Shown: positions 44,018-52,720 of the stretch, piece after piece
Layout: each line of letters starts with the position of its first letter
Position numbering within the stretch: position 1 is the first letter of the stretch
Assembly: GCF_008704995.1 (NCBI RefSeq)
Contig: NZ_CP023747.1
Coordinates: 6,544,001-6,608,000 of the forward strand
Length of the DNA: 64,000 bases
Direction of reading: 5' to 3'
DNA from: Streptomyces nodosus
GTDB taxonomy: Bacteria; Actinomycetota; Actinomycetes; Streptomycetales; Streptomycetaceae
Made by a program: the position numbers and the translations under genes
The notes under the pieces: generated by a model
Told to the model about the DNA's origin: nothing
Databases searched by the model: none
What the model saw: the letters and a program-made list of their open reading frames with translations, nothing else

Positions 44018-44070
44018 CGCGCCGATCTGTGCGGGGGCGGGGCAACGCCGCGACCGCACAGATCGGCGCG
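44018..44070 (+). terminator. Hairpin downstream of MbtH
   Basis: Perfect 17-bp inverted repeat: CGCGCCGATCTGTGCGG at 44018-44034 pairs with 44054-44070, loop 19 nt. No U-run follows. Ten bases after the MbtH stop, which fits a terminator of the P450-MbtH transcript. Confidence 0.7.
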
Positions 44071-44087
44071 TCGCGTACGGGACTCCG

Positions 44088-44172
44088 AACTCCGATACTC
44101 TGAAAGGGAGTTGTGCGGAGTACGGGGACGCTCCGGGGGAGTCCCCGAACTCCACTGCCGTACAGGGGAGTT
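44088..44172. promoter_or_regulatory. Two identical spaced dyads AACTCC-N13-GGAGTT, 60 bp apart
   Basis: Dyad 1 is 44088-44093 / 44107-44112, dyad 2 is 44148-44153 / 44167-44172; both have exactly 13 bases between the arms and their centres are 60 bp apart. Further half-sites (GACTCC, TTAACTCC) occur nearby at 44082 and about 44236. The symmetry and spacing suggest binding sites for a dimeric regulator, perhaps autoregulation of the LuxR-type gene 350 bp downstream. The rest of 44009-44521 holds no gene. Confidence 0.5.
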
Positions 44173-44271
44173 GAACGGCAGGCGTAGGTGCTCCGGAGGA
44201 GGAGCCGGGGCGGGTGCCGCCCGGTCTCCGAGGGTTAACTCCCTGGTAGAACGCCCTTTGGCTGGGCGCCG

Positions 44272-44301
44272 TTGACGCGAGACACGTCGTAGAACTAGCG
44301 T
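44272..44301 (+). promoter_or_regulatory. Candidate sigma-70-type promoter upstream of the LuxR-type gene
   Basis: TTGACG at 44272-44277 and TAGCGT at 44296-44301, spaced by 18 bases. This is the best hexamer pair between the dyads and the regulator start at 44522, and would leave a leader of about 210 nt. By eye only. Confidence 0.3.
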
Positions 44302-44521
44302 CCCATCCAGTTCACAGCACCACACGTGTCCCAGGTGGGTCCCTACGTCCCATGAGGTAGGGGACTCGCGCCCACACCGTCGGCGCTCGCGGTCCGGCTG
44401 CCGCAGCGCGGCGGCCGCGAGTGCGCGATCGGGGCGCAGGCGCGGCCTTCACCGGGCATGTGCATCGCCATGCGGTCGAGCCACCCACCTGTGGGCAGAA
44501 CCGGCCAGACAGGGTGGAGGA

Positions 44522-45439
44522 ATGCCGAAGGAGTTCTCCGGGGGGAGACCGCACGACCATGGGGGAGCTGGTCAGGAGCGCGCGGTACGGGGGCAGCAGG
44601 ACGACCTGGAGAATGCCCTTGCGGACGTGCATGCCCTGATGCTCGCCACGGTGACGAAGCATCGGGACATGGCGTCCCGCATGCCGCTGGTCACCGTGCT
44701 GGATCCGGTCGACGCCGATATTCCGGCCGTCAACCTCCAATTGATGGACGAGGCCAGACGCACCGTCGACGTGGTGATCGCCGTACCCGCCCACGCACAG
44801 TGCACCTATGGGCTGTTGCGCGAACTGCTGCTGAAGCGCGGCGACCTGGTCCGCATCCGGATCCTCTGCACCCGTGCCACGCTCAACCGGGACCTGATGC
44901 GGGAGTTCGCCCCGTGGGGGTACCGCAAGTCCGTCCGCATCGCCCGTATGCCGCTGATGGATGCCATGATCATCGACGGCCGGAAGGCGCTGGTCTGCAC
45001 CGGGACGGCGGACGGACGCCAGGCGACCGTTCTGCGGGCACCGTCCGTGACCCAGCCCGTCCAGACCCTTTTCGACACCGTCTGGAACCAAGGGGTCGAC
45101 GCCACCGCGTGGATGGGCTTCGGCGAGCACGCCCGCGTCGAACTCGTCCAGCAGATCCTCCACTACCTCCACGCCGGGGCCACCGACGAGGCCGCCTCCC
45201 GGGAGCTGTCCATCTCCGTGCGGACCTACCGCCGGCACATCGCCACCATCATGGAACTCCTCGACGCCAAGTCCCGTTTCCAGGCGGGAGTACGTGCGGC
45301 GGAGCTGGGGCTGCTCACCCGCGTCCTTCCGGCGCAGGAACCGTCCCGCCCACGCTCCCGGCGGGACGGTCGGTGGTCCGCGGCGGACCACTACACCACG
45401 GCCGCCCCCCGGCCCCCCTCCGGCCCGCCCGGCTCATGA
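44522..45439 (+). CDS. LuxR-type helix-turn-helix regulator, probable cluster regulator
   Basis: 305 aa. The region around residues 220-270 (LHAGATDEAASRELSISVRTYRRHIATIMELLDAKSRFQAG, quoted in part: ASRELSISVRTYRRHIA) is a LuxR/GerE-like HTH. The preceding ~200 residues resemble the N-terminal module of LuxR-type regulators common beside Streptomyces NRPS clusters, with no receiver-domain Asp pocket or ATP-binding motif seen. The start is uncertain: GGAGG abuts the ATG at 44522, so an internal start is possible. The C-terminal 50 residues are Pro/Ser/Arg-rich. Its place next to the P450-MbtH transcript suggests control of the cluster, which is inference. Confidence 0.78.
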   Translation: MPKEFSGGRPHDHGGAGQERAVRGQQDDLENALADVHALMLATVTKHRDMASRMPLVTVLDPVDADIPAVNLQLMDEARRTVDVVIAVPAHAQCTYGLLRELLLKRGDLVRIRILCTRATLNRDLMREFAPWGYRKSVRIARMPLMDAMIIDGRKALVCTGTADGRQATVLRAPSVTQPVQTLFDTVWNQGVDATAWMGFGEHARVELVQQILHYLHAGATDEAASRELSISVRTYRRHIATIMELLDAKSRFQAGVRAAELGLLTRVLPAQEPSRPRSRRDGRWSAADHYTTAAPRPPSGPPGS

Positions 45440-46010
45440 CACGACCGACACGACCGACACGGCCGCCGCACGCCCCGCAGGCCGGATCCGGCTGCCCGGT
45501 CCCCGGCCCCGGCCGGGCGGCGCGCCGGACATGACAAGGGCCGCCCGTCATCCCGTCCGGCGCCCTCAGACCCGTGTCGAGCCGTTTCCGCTGCGCCACC
45601 GACCGCCCGGAGCGCAGACCGGCCCATCTGAGCACAGGGCCGGCCCATTGAGCGCACAGCGGCTCATCGGAGCGCACGCCGGCCCGGAGGGCGTGCCGCC
45701 GGTGGGCGAGCACCCCGGCCCGAGGACCGTGCCGTACGTCCGTTTCGAATATCACTCCGTGACACGGAAGAAGCGCGTGCGGCGCGGGGTTAGGGAGACA
45801 CGGGCCATGGGGCGCCTCCGGTGCGCCGTCGCCGGGCGCTCCGTAGGGGCGCCCGCACCGGTGACGGACCGCCGCCCCCGGATGCGACATCCGGGCCCGC
45901 GCGACGCGTTGTGTGCCGGGTCACATCGCGCCGTGCCCCGGCCGACCCGACGCCGTCAGAGGGAGCCGCCGCGCATCGCGGACGGCCGTACCGACTCCAC
46001 TGGAGGTTCC
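45440..46010. other. Intergenic region without a supported gene
   Basis: 571 bp, very GC-rich. It contains three tandem GACACGACC-like 9-bp units at about 45437-45463 and several GAGCGCAC/GCCGGCCC repeats around 45600-45690. Short open frames exist on both strands but none has recognisable content. It presumably carries the promoter of the downstream hydrolase gene, whose GGAGG site ends at about 46005. Confidence 0.6.
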
Positions 46011-47198
46011 ATGACCGCTTCCCGTTCCCTGAGCGCCGGGCTCCGAGCCCTGAGGCCCGCCGCGTTCGGCGCCGATCCGAGCGGGGAGCGTCTTGCACGC
46101 ATCCGCAACTCTCCGCACTTCGCGGACGGCGTCTTCGTCAATCCGGAGAGCACCCGCACCCGGCCCTCGGGCGGCTCCACGCTGGAGCTGGCGAAGACCT
46201 ACTTCCGCAAGGAGTCCCGCGTCCGCCGGGCCCCGACCGGCACCGTCCCGGTGCACCCCACCACCTACGCCGATCTGGCCCGTCCCCCGGCGAGCGGGCT
46301 GCGGCTGACCTGGATGGGGCACTCCAGCGTGCTCGCCGAGATCGACGGGCACCGGGTCCTCTTCGACCCGGTCTGGGGCGAGCGCTGCTCTCCCTTCGAC
46401 TTCGCCGGTCCCAAACGGCTGCATCCGGTGCCTCTGCCGCTGGCCGCGCTGGGCCCGGTCGATGTCGTCGTCATCTCCCACGACCACTACGACCACCTCG
46501 ACCTGCCCACCATCAAGGCACTGGCCGACACCGACACCCTGTTCGCGGTGCCCCTCGGCGTGGGCGCCCACCTGGAACACTGGGGCGTCCCGACGGACCG
46601 GCTGCGCGAGCTGGACTGGCACGAGGCGACCAAGGTCGGCGCCCTCACCCTGACCGCCACCCCGGCCCGCCACTTCTGCGGCCGGGGGCTGCGCAACACT
46701 CAGCACACCCTGTGGGCCTCATGGGTCGTGGCCGGCGACGAACACCGCATCTACCACAGCGGTGACACCGGCTACTTCGAGGGCTTCCGGGACATCGGCG
46801 CCGAGTACGGCCCGTTCGACGCCACGATGATCCAGATCGGCGCCTATTCCGAGTTCTGGCCGGACATTCATATGACCCCCGAGGAGGGCGTGCGGGCCCA
46901 GCTCGACCTCCAGGGCGGGAGCCCTCACGGGGTGCTGCTGCCGATCCACTGGGCCAGCTTCAATCTGGCCCCGCATCCCTGGGCGGAGCCGGGTGAGTGG
47001 ACGCTGGCCGCGGCCGGTGCGGTCGGTCAGGCGGTGGCCGTCCCGGTTCCGGGCCAGCCTTTCGAGCCTGTCGGCGACCTTCCTGCGCGCCCCTGGTGGC
47101 GGGATGTGTCGCTGCCACTGGACCGCGAGTGGCCCGTGCCGGAGATCACCCCGGAGGCGTCTCGTGACGACGACCTCGATCTTGTGGGCGAGGCCTGA
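46011..47198 (+). CDS. MBL-fold metal-dependent hydrolase (NAPE-PLD-like)
   Basis: 395 aa. ATG at 46011 with GGAGG five bases upstream; the open frame further up is not protein-like. The zinc-binding motif HDHYDH (ISHDHYDHLDLPT) and HSGDTGYF identify the metallo-beta-lactamase fold, and WMGHSSVLAEIDGHRVLFDPVW fits the N-acylphosphatidylethanolamine phospholipase D-like group. ARHFCGRG and LLPIHWASFNLAPHPW supply further His ligands. In bacteria the substrate is usually unknown. It has no visible link to the peptide and probably lies outside the cluster. Confidence 0.88.
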   Translation: MTASRSLSAGLRALRPAAFGADPSGERLARIRNSPHFADGVFVNPESTRTRPSGGSTLELAKTYFRKESRVRRAPTGTVPVHPTTYADLARPPASGLRLTWMGHSSVLAEIDGHRVLFDPVWGERCSPFDFAGPKRLHPVPLPLAALGPVDVVVISHDHYDHLDLPTIKALADTDTLFAVPLGVGAHLEHWGVPTDRLRELDWHEATKVGALTLTATPARHFCGRGLRNTQHTLWASWVVAGDEHRIYHSGDTGYFEGFRDIGAEYGPFDATMIQIGAYSEFWPDIHMTPEEGVRAQLDLQGGSPHGVLLPIHWASFNLAPHPWAEPGEWTLAAAGAVGQAVAVPVPGQPFEPVGDLPARPWWRDVSLPLDREWPVPEITPEASRDDDLDLVGEA

Positions 47199-47643
47199 CC
47201 GCGGGCGAGCTGAGGCGTGCGCCGGAAGTCCTTGCAGCCATACCGGAGGCGGAGCGAGACCGGGTCCTGGGGCTCATTGAACGGGCCACCGCGTCCAAAG
47301 AGCCAGGAACGGGCAGCGAGGTTCCGGCTCTTGCCCTCCCCCGGCCGTGCGGGCGTGAGTGTGCGGGTGACCGTGAACGGCGCGCTGGTCTGCGACGGAG
47401 TGGGTCGGGCCGCGTCAGGCCGGCCACTCTCCTGACGGAGGAAAGCCACCAGTAGGTTCTTGGTCTGCTGGTGGTACATGAGTGTCGCGCCTGCTGACCT
47501 GCAAAAAAGAAGGGGGACCGAGACGGCCGGTAGTGCGTTGGCCCGCGACTGGTCCGGATCTTGGATCTGAGGGGGGTGCCCCTATGTCTTTGGTCAAGGG
47601 GAAACGGGGTGCGATGGGTCGGCGAGCTGGGCAGCATGGCGGG
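47199..47643 (+). other. Gap with an unrecognised ORF remnant
   Basis: After the hydrolase stop an open frame on the plus strand reads a plausible protein piece (APEVLAAIPEAERDRVLGLI and onward) up to about 47310 before turning into Arg-rich noise and stopping near 47456. It has no own start codon or ribosome binding site and looks like the remnant of a truncated gene. Nothing else was recognised here. Confidence 0.35.
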
Positions 47644-48129
47644 GTGACCGACCTGCTGTGGGATGACGTGAAGTGCTTCTTCGACCCGGACTCGATGGGG
47701 TCGTTGCCGGACGTGCGTGTCCCGAATACCTCGGTGGAGGACTGGCAGGCGGTCCTCGATCTTGTCGCGGAGAAGGGCTGGAAGTGCCAGTACTCCGAGG
47801 GAGAGACGGTGCTTCCGGTGCCCCAGGCGAATGCCGTGCTGTCTCGCCCGGCGGATGCCGAGTGCCCGGACCTGCGGGTCTGGCCGACTGGCGATGTGCT
47901 GGCGATCTTCCGTTTCCATGCCGATGATGAAGTCGACTTCGACGTCGACCTGCGGGAGTTGCAGGGCCAGGAGCGACTTGATGTGTTCTGCGGCTTCCTC
48001 CGGGAGATCGGACGGCGGTTGGGCAAGCCGGTGCTGATGGACCCGGAAGGCGACTACGGCCATCCCGTACTCGGCTTCGACGTCGAGGCTGATCGAGTTG
48101 TTCTCTTCGCAGACCCGCAGGTCAGGTGA
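47644..48129 (+). CDS. Hypothetical protein (161 aa), conserved-looking
   Basis: Reads VTDLLWDDVKCFFDPDSMG at the N-terminus, with good Streptomyces codon usage throughout. The family seems to begin at this GTG (47644); ATG codons at 47584 and 47614 in the same frame would add 10-20 low-complexity residues. No motif of known function; acidic, soluble, no signal or membrane segment. Its end overlaps the convergent IS110 transposase fragment by 8 bp, so the last residues may have been shaped by that insertion. Possibly an immunity-like protein, given toxin/immunity debris further on, but nothing proves it. Confidence 0.6.
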   Translation: MTDLLWDDVKCFFDPDSMGSLPDVRVPNTSVEDWQAVLDLVAEKGWKCQYSEGETVLPVPQANAVLSRPADAECPDLRVWPTGDVLAIFRFHADDEVDFDVDLRELQGQERLDVFCGFLREIGRRLGKPVLMDPEGDYGHPVLGFDVEADRVVLFADPQVR

Positions 48130-48552
48130 CTGAGGCAGACGGCTGCGGTTCGTAGAAGGTTCCGTCGCGGAGCATCGCGAACAGGACGTCGGCCCTGCGT
48201 CTGGCAAGGCAGAGCAGGGCCTGGGTGTGGTGCTTGCCCTGGGCGATCTTCTTGTCGTAGTAGGCCCGGGAGACCGGGTCCCCCAAGGCGGCGAACGCGG
48301 AGAGAAAGAAAGCCCGTTTGAGCTGCTTGTTCCCTCTCCGGGAAGGCTGTTCGCCGCGGATCGAGGAGCCCGAGCTCCGGGTCGCCGGGGCGAGACCCGC
48401 GTAGGCGGCCAGGTGGCCGGCGGTCGGGAAGGTGCTGCCGTCGCCGACCTCGATCAGGATCCGGGCTCCGGTCCTGACGCCGATGCCCGGCATCGACGTC
48501 AGGACCTTGGAAAGAGGGTGACAGCGGTATAGCTGATACTGGACGTCACGTG
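48122..48552 (-). pseudogene. IS110-family transposase, C-terminal fragment
   Basis: The minus strand encodes LTSMPGIGVRTGARILIEVG and then AAYAGLAPATRSSGSS, RGNKQLKRAFFLSAFAAL, HHTQALLCLARRRADVLFAM: the C-terminal transposase_20 half of IS110 transposases, with the catalytic Ser region. The N-terminal DEDD half is missing; the open frame continues to 48661 but reads unrelated sequence. The fragment cannot transpose by itself. Confidence 0.85.
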
Positions 48553-48627
48553 GAGCCTCTGGTCGTACGGAACGCGATCTTCGCAGACCTGTTCCTACCA
48601 GGGGCTTCACCTCTGTCCGACACCAGG

Positions 48628-48822
48628 TCACCACCCCGCCGTCCGACGCATGATCACGCACCGCAACGGTCGCGTTGCCGAGGAGATCTCAATACCAGGG
48701 ATCGTGTCTTCGCCCACAGTCCATGAGTCCAGGATTCGTAGATCGCCGTTCTCTTCGCTCGGGCGTGGAACGCCGGCCAGCACGGCCGCAAGGGCTTCCT
48801 CGGCTCGGGTCGGCGTAGGCAT
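48628..48822 (-). CDS. Short hypothetical ORF (64 aa) ending in the 70-bp repeat
   Basis: Starts MPTPTRAEEALAAVLAGVPR; its last ~22 residues are encoded by the repeat at 48631-48700. The first two thirds have protein-like composition, the repeat-encoded end probably not. No family recognised. It may be the head of a gene truncated where the repeat begins. Confidence 0.3.
   Translation of the reverse strand: MPTPTRAEEALAAVLAGVPRPSEENGDLRILDSWTVGEDTIPGIEISSATRPLRCVIMRRTAGW
48631..48700. repeat. 70-bp direct repeat, copy 1
   Basis: 68 of 70 bases are identical to 51772-51841, same orientation. The two copies bracket the carboxypeptidase gene. Neither copy is part of a recognised IS end. Confidence 0.9.
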
Positions 48823-49177
48823 GGCGAGACCGTACCGCCGTGAAGGCTGCGGACGCTCCGGTCGCGGCATGTCCGGGCGCCCCGCGCACCGGAGGCTAGC
48901 GACGACCCATCGCATAGCGGCTCGGACTTCGTCGGCCTTCGGAGTGCGCGCCCCGCGCAGGTGCGTAGGGCGCGGGCAACCTCGACCAGGTCATCGGATC
49001 GCGCGTCGCTGAGGTAGTCGTTGACCCCGAGGTGTTCTGGCGTCCCCCGGTGAAGTGGGCCGACGGGCCGCATCCGGCACGTTCCCGACCGGCATCGCGG
49101 TTGCACCTCAGCAGACAGCCCCGGCACGTGCCTGGGTGGCACGGGCCGGGGCTGGTTGGCCGAGGGGCAGCGGAGGG
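48823..49177. other. Intergenic region, nothing recognised
   Basis: 355 bp between the short ORF and the end of the carboxypeptidase gene. Only incoherent short frames. An imperfect GC-rich inverted repeat (GCCCCGGCACGTGCC / GGCACGGGCCGGGGC, about 49119-49152) just downstream of the carboxypeptidase stop may terminate that gene. Confidence 0.45.
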
Positions 49178-51622
49178 TTAGTTCGTGCGGCCGACCGTTA
49201 CGTTCTGCTTGTTGTAGTTCTTGCCGTTGCCGTCGGGCTTGTAGTTCCGCTCGTAGTTGCCCGCGAGGTCCATGGAGAACCACTGGACGACGGTGTTCTT
49301 GTGGACCGTGATCTTCTCGGCGCCCTCGCGCATGCCCGCGGCGGCGAGCTTCGGCGAGTTCATCGTCGGGCGGCTGCCGTCGAGCGTGTAGTAGATGTTC
49401 GCCGGCTCGTCCACGGTGAAGGTGAACGTCGTCGAGGTGGCGGACGCGTCGGTCACCGCGAGCTTCGACGTGGGCTGTTGGTGGTCCTTGTCGTAGGCGC
49501 GGGCGACATCGAGGATGCCGATCTGGCCGTTGGAGAACTCCATGGCCTCCTCGTGGCCCTCGCTGAACGGGGGCTGGAAGCCGACCGCGTTGTACTTCTT
49601 GGTGGCCGGGTCGTAGAGGTCCGTGCCGACTTCGAAGTCCCAGCCGATGATGCCGTTGTTGTACCAGAACTCGTCGGCGCTGTTGCCGGCCGCCGAGTAC
49701 AGCACGTCGACCACAGGGCCGGTGCGTCCCGGCTGGATGCCGGTGCCGCGCCAGTCCTGGACGGCGGACAGGATGTGGGTGGAGGCGTTCCAGAAGTAGT
49801 TCTCCGTGCCCATGTCCGTCCGCGGCAGCACCTCACGGCCGGCGGACTTGTACGCTCCCGGGGGCCACATGAAGTAGCCGCCGTAGGAGTGGGTGTTCAT
49901 CGCGAACTTGATGTTCTTGAACTTGTTCGCGAGCCACACCTCGTTGCGCGTTTCCGGCTCCGACAGCTCCGACGGCCCTGAGTAGGTCTCGCCGGTGCAG
50001 CTGGTGCTGCCGCCGGTGTAGCCGTCGAAGCCACTGCCGACGGAGAAGTTGCGGTTGAGGTCGACGCCCCAGGAGTTGCGGCGTGCCGGGTCCGAGTTGT
50101 CCGCAGCGCAGTAGTTGACCATGTTCTTGCGCTGCATGTTGTAGTCGTACATTGAGTAGTGGGCGCCGTCGGGGTTCATCGTCGGGATGATGAAGATGTC
50201 AAGGTCGTTCACCAGCTTCTTGGTGTTCGCGTCCCGCGCGTAGTTGCGCAGCAACCGTTCGGCGGTCTCCACGCAGGTGATCGGGGTCACCCACTCGCGC
50301 GCGTGCTCCTGGCAGTAGAGGAACACACCGGTCTTCGAGCCGTCCCGGTGCTTGCCGATCCGGATCGCCTTCATCTGGAACGGCTCACGCGAGACGCTCG
50401 CCGGCGCCTTGAGGCCGTCGGTCAGCGGGGTCGCCGGGGCCGCGGCCACCACACCGGTGCCATTGCTGGTCCGGTAGAGGCTGGCGGTCACCAGCGTCGA
50501 CACCGCCGCGTTGGCGTTGATGGCGTTCACGACCTGGCCCGCGGTGCTGGTGATCGCGCCGGAGGCGTCCGTGGCCAGGTTGACCACGAGTTCCTTGCCG
50601 TTGACCGCGACCGACAGCGGAGCGCTGTTCGCTCCCGGGTTCTTCAACGTGATGCTGAGGTCGTTGCCGCCCTTACTGCCGTATGTCTTGGAGGTCACGT
50701 AGAACGTGCTCGCCAGCGCGGTCCCCGAACCCGTGCCGAACTGCGCCTGCGCCTGGCGGCGGTAGCCGTTCGTCTTGTACGGGAGATTGACGATCTCCGA
50801 GATCTTCGGGAATTCCTTGGCGAGACCGACGACCCGGTCGGTGACCTCGGTCGGGTCCATGTAGTGGTCGACGAAGTCCGACACGTAGTTCGGGCTCGGC
50901 GCCTTGACCGGGTCACCCAGCCACTTGGTCACCGGCACGGTGATCGTGCCGCCGCGGCTGCTGGTGACGGTGACCGTGGCGGGGGCCTCGGTGATCGCCA
51001 GCGGCGCGCTGAACCGGTGGTACATGTACTCGCCGGCGTCGGTGAAGCGGGACATCGTCGCCGTCCCGCCGGAGCCGGGCTCGGTGCCCTTGCCACTGTC
51101 CCAAGAGGCGGTGAGGACGGTCTGGGCGTCCGTCGCGCTGGACTTCACCTCGACCGACAGGAACCGCTGGTCGTTGAGGCTGGTGAACCACTCGGCGCGC
51201 AGGGGCGTGAGCGTGTCAGCCTCGGCCGCGTCGGCGGCCTCGATCGCGACCGCCTGCGAACGGGCGCGCATGTTCGCGTGGTAATCGCCCTGGTCCGAAA
51301 TGGGGTTCTGGACGTCGAAGCCCTGGTCACGCAGGTTCTCGGTCTCATCAGGGCTGAGGACGGCGTGCACTTCGATGCCGTTGTCGACCGGCTTACTGTA
51401 TTCGGCCAAATCGACACCCATGGCGTCAAGCTTGTCCACCCCCGACTTATCGGGGACGACGATGCGCATCAGTGCGACACCGTTCTGGGCGGTGCTGGAA
51501 TCGCGGTCGGGTGTGACCGGTTGGCTCGCGGGGGCGCCGAGCGCCGGAAGGGCACTCATGGTGACCGCCAAGGGAATTGCGAGCAAGAGCGCGTAATGCC
51601 GCGCTCTGCGGGGAATCCTCAT
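49178..51622 (-). CDS. Secreted M14-family zinc carboxypeptidase
   Basis: 814 aa from ATG 51620-51622, with GGAGGA seven bases upstream; longer starts in frame lack signal-peptide logic. Residues 1-33 form a classical signal peptide (MRIPRRARHYALLLAIPLAV, then SALPALGAPA). Zinc motif HxxE in CQEHAREWVTP, the third ligand in NTHSYGGYFMW, and the catalytic Glu segment GWDFEVGTDLYD complete an M14 active site. VDLNRNFS is also typical. Insert domains precede the catalytic core and a C-terminal region (YYTLDGSRPT) resembles a small sugar/peptide-binding-like module. It digests peptides outside the cell. Bracketed by 70-bp repeats. Confidence 0.93.
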   Translation of the reverse strand: MRIPRRARHYALLLAIPLAVTMSALPALGAPASQPVTPDRDSSTAQNGVALMRIVVPDKSGVDKLDAMGVDLAEYSKPVDNGIEVHAVLSPDETENLRDQGFDVQNPISDQGDYHANMRARSQAVAIEAADAAEADTLTPLRAEWFTSLNDQRFLSVEVKSSATDAQTVLTASWDSGKGTEPGSGGTATMSRFTDAGEYMYHRFSAPLAITEAPATVTVTSSRGGTITVPVTKWLGDPVKAPSPNYVSDFVDHYMDPTEVTDRVVGLAKEFPKISEIVNLPYKTNGYRRQAQAQFGTGSGTALASTFYVTSKTYGSKGGNDLSITLKNPGANSAPLSVAVNGKELVVNLATDASGAITSTAGQVVNAINANAAVSTLVTASLYRTSNGTGVVAAAPATPLTDGLKAPASVSREPFQMKAIRIGKHRDGSKTGVFLYCQEHAREWVTPITCVETAERLLRNYARDANTKKLVNDLDIFIIPTMNPDGAHYSMYDYNMQRKNMVNYCAADNSDPARRNSWGVDLNRNFSVGSGFDGYTGGSTSCTGETYSGPSELSEPETRNEVWLANKFKNIKFAMNTHSYGGYFMWPPGAYKSAGREVLPRTDMGTENYFWNASTHILSAVQDWRGTGIQPGRTGPVVDVLYSAAGNSADEFWYNNGIIGWDFEVGTDLYDPATKKYNAVGFQPPFSEGHEEAMEFSNGQIGILDVARAYDKDHQQPTSKLAVTDASATSTTFTFTVDEPANIYYTLDGSRPTMNSPKLAAAGMREGAEKITVHKNTVVQWFSMDLAGNYERNYKPDGNGKNYNKQNVTVGRTN

Positions 51623-51771
51623 CGAGTTTCCTCCATCTGGCGCGCCCTCCCGAGACGGGGGTGTCCGTCGGGCGAGGCACCCAAGTTGTGGGAAGTCTGT
51701 TGGGAGAGGTAAAGGGCCGTCAAGATCTCCGCAAGCCCAAATTGAGACACTTCGCAACGGGGCTATTCAGG

Positions 51772-51841
51772 CCACCCCGCCGTCCGGCGCGTGATCACGC
51801 ACCGCAACGGTCGCGTTGCCGAGGAGATCTCAATACCAGGG
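51772..51841. repeat. 70-bp direct repeat, copy 2
   Basis: Same sequence as 48631-48700 with two substitutions. It lies in the 328-bp gap between the carboxypeptidase and the VOC gene; the remainder of that gap (51623-51771, 51842-51950) shows no gene. Confidence 0.9.
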
Positions 51842-51950
51842 CTTCTCGCGAATCTGATGCTGAGTCAAGCCGTGGTCCTGGTCGGGAAGATCTCGGATCT
51901 GTCGGACGGGCGGCATACTCTGAGCCCCGTCCGCACCATCTGGGGGAGTC

Positions 51951-52346
51951 ATGACAAGCAGGTTCACCGAGTTGGTCGTTGACTGCCACGATCCGGAGAG
52001 GCTCGCGGCCTTTTGGTGCGAGGTCCTGGACTTCGAGGTGATCGACCGGAGCAGAGGCAAGGTCGAGATCGGCTCCTGGGTGCCGACCGTCGAAGATGTT
52101 CGGGCCCGTCAGATGTCGCCCACTCTGCTGTTCATCCGGGTGCCCGAGGGCAAGAACGTGAAGAACCGGCTTCACCTCGACGTCAGCCCGATCGACGGCA
52201 GTACCGAGGACGAGGTGACCAGATTGCTCGGCCTCGGCGCCACCAGGACGGATGTGGGCCAGGGCTCAGACCGAAACTGGGTGGTCATGGCAGACCCCGA
52301 GGGCAACGAGTTCTGCGTCCTGCGCACCCTGGCACCGCAGAACTAG
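51951..52346 (+). CDS. VOC-family (glyoxalase-like) protein
   Basis: 131 aa; GGGGAG precedes the ATG. N-terminal FTELVVDCHDPERLAAFWCEVL and C-terminal VMADPEGNEFCVL are the two ends of the vicinal-oxygen-chelate fold; HLDVSP in the middle supplies a metal-ligand position. Substrate unknown; such small single-gene VOC proteins are often binding or resistance proteins. Stands alone, followed by an IS630 fragment. Confidence 0.88.
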   Translation: MTSRFTELVVDCHDPERLAAFWCEVLDFEVIDRSRGKVEIGSWVPTVEDVRARQMSPTLLFIRVPEGKNVKNRLHLDVSPIDGSTEDEVTRLLGLGATRTDVGQGSDRNWVVMADPEGNEFCVLRTLAPQN

Positions 52347-52410
52347 TGTCCTGAGTCGGGAATTCGCTTCGTAATCTGTCCGGGTGCGGCATTCGGGTCG
52401 GATTGCGAGG

Positions 52411-52693
52411 ATGGGACGGCCGAAGGCCGAGCTGGTGCTGACCGATGATGAACGCGAGACGTTGACCCGCTGGGCCAGGCGCCGGACTTCTTCGCAGGCT
52501 CTGGCTCTGCGGTGTCGGATCGTGCTGGAGAGCACAACTGGCCTGACGAACAAGGACGTTGCGGCCCGTCTGGGTGTCGAGGCGCATACGGTCAGCCGTT
52601 GGCGGGCCCGGTTCGTGCGCGACCGGCTGGAGGGTCTGACCGACGAGCCTCGTCCGGGCGGGCCGAGGAAAATCACCGACGATCAGGTGGAAG
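52411..52693 (+). pseudogene. IS630-family transposase, N-terminal HTH part, truncated by the IS3-type element
   Basis: Starts MGRPKAELVLTDDERETLTR; then LALRCRIVLESTTGLTNKDV and VSRWRARFVRDRLEGL, the helix-turn-helix half of IS630-type transposases, ending GGPRKITDDQVE exactly where the inverted repeat of the next element begins. The DDE half is absent from the window. Confidence 0.85.
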
Positions 52694-52720
52694 TGAACCG
52701 CTCCGGGATCGGTGGAGGCT

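Noticed and set aside
44522..44600. Firm choice of start for the LuxR-type regulator
   Set aside because: The Shine-Dalgarno-like GGAGG touches the ATG, so spacing is poor; the start was kept but a downstream one cannot be excluded.
48640..48700. DUF397-like reading of the 70-bp repeat (NATVAVRDHAPDGGV in one frame)
   Set aside because: Only about 15 residues resemble the family and no start or remaining domain is present in either copy.
49178..49990. 308-codon plus-strand frame over the carboxypeptidase 3' end
   Set aside because: Val/Arg/Gly-rich antisense shadow; no domain.
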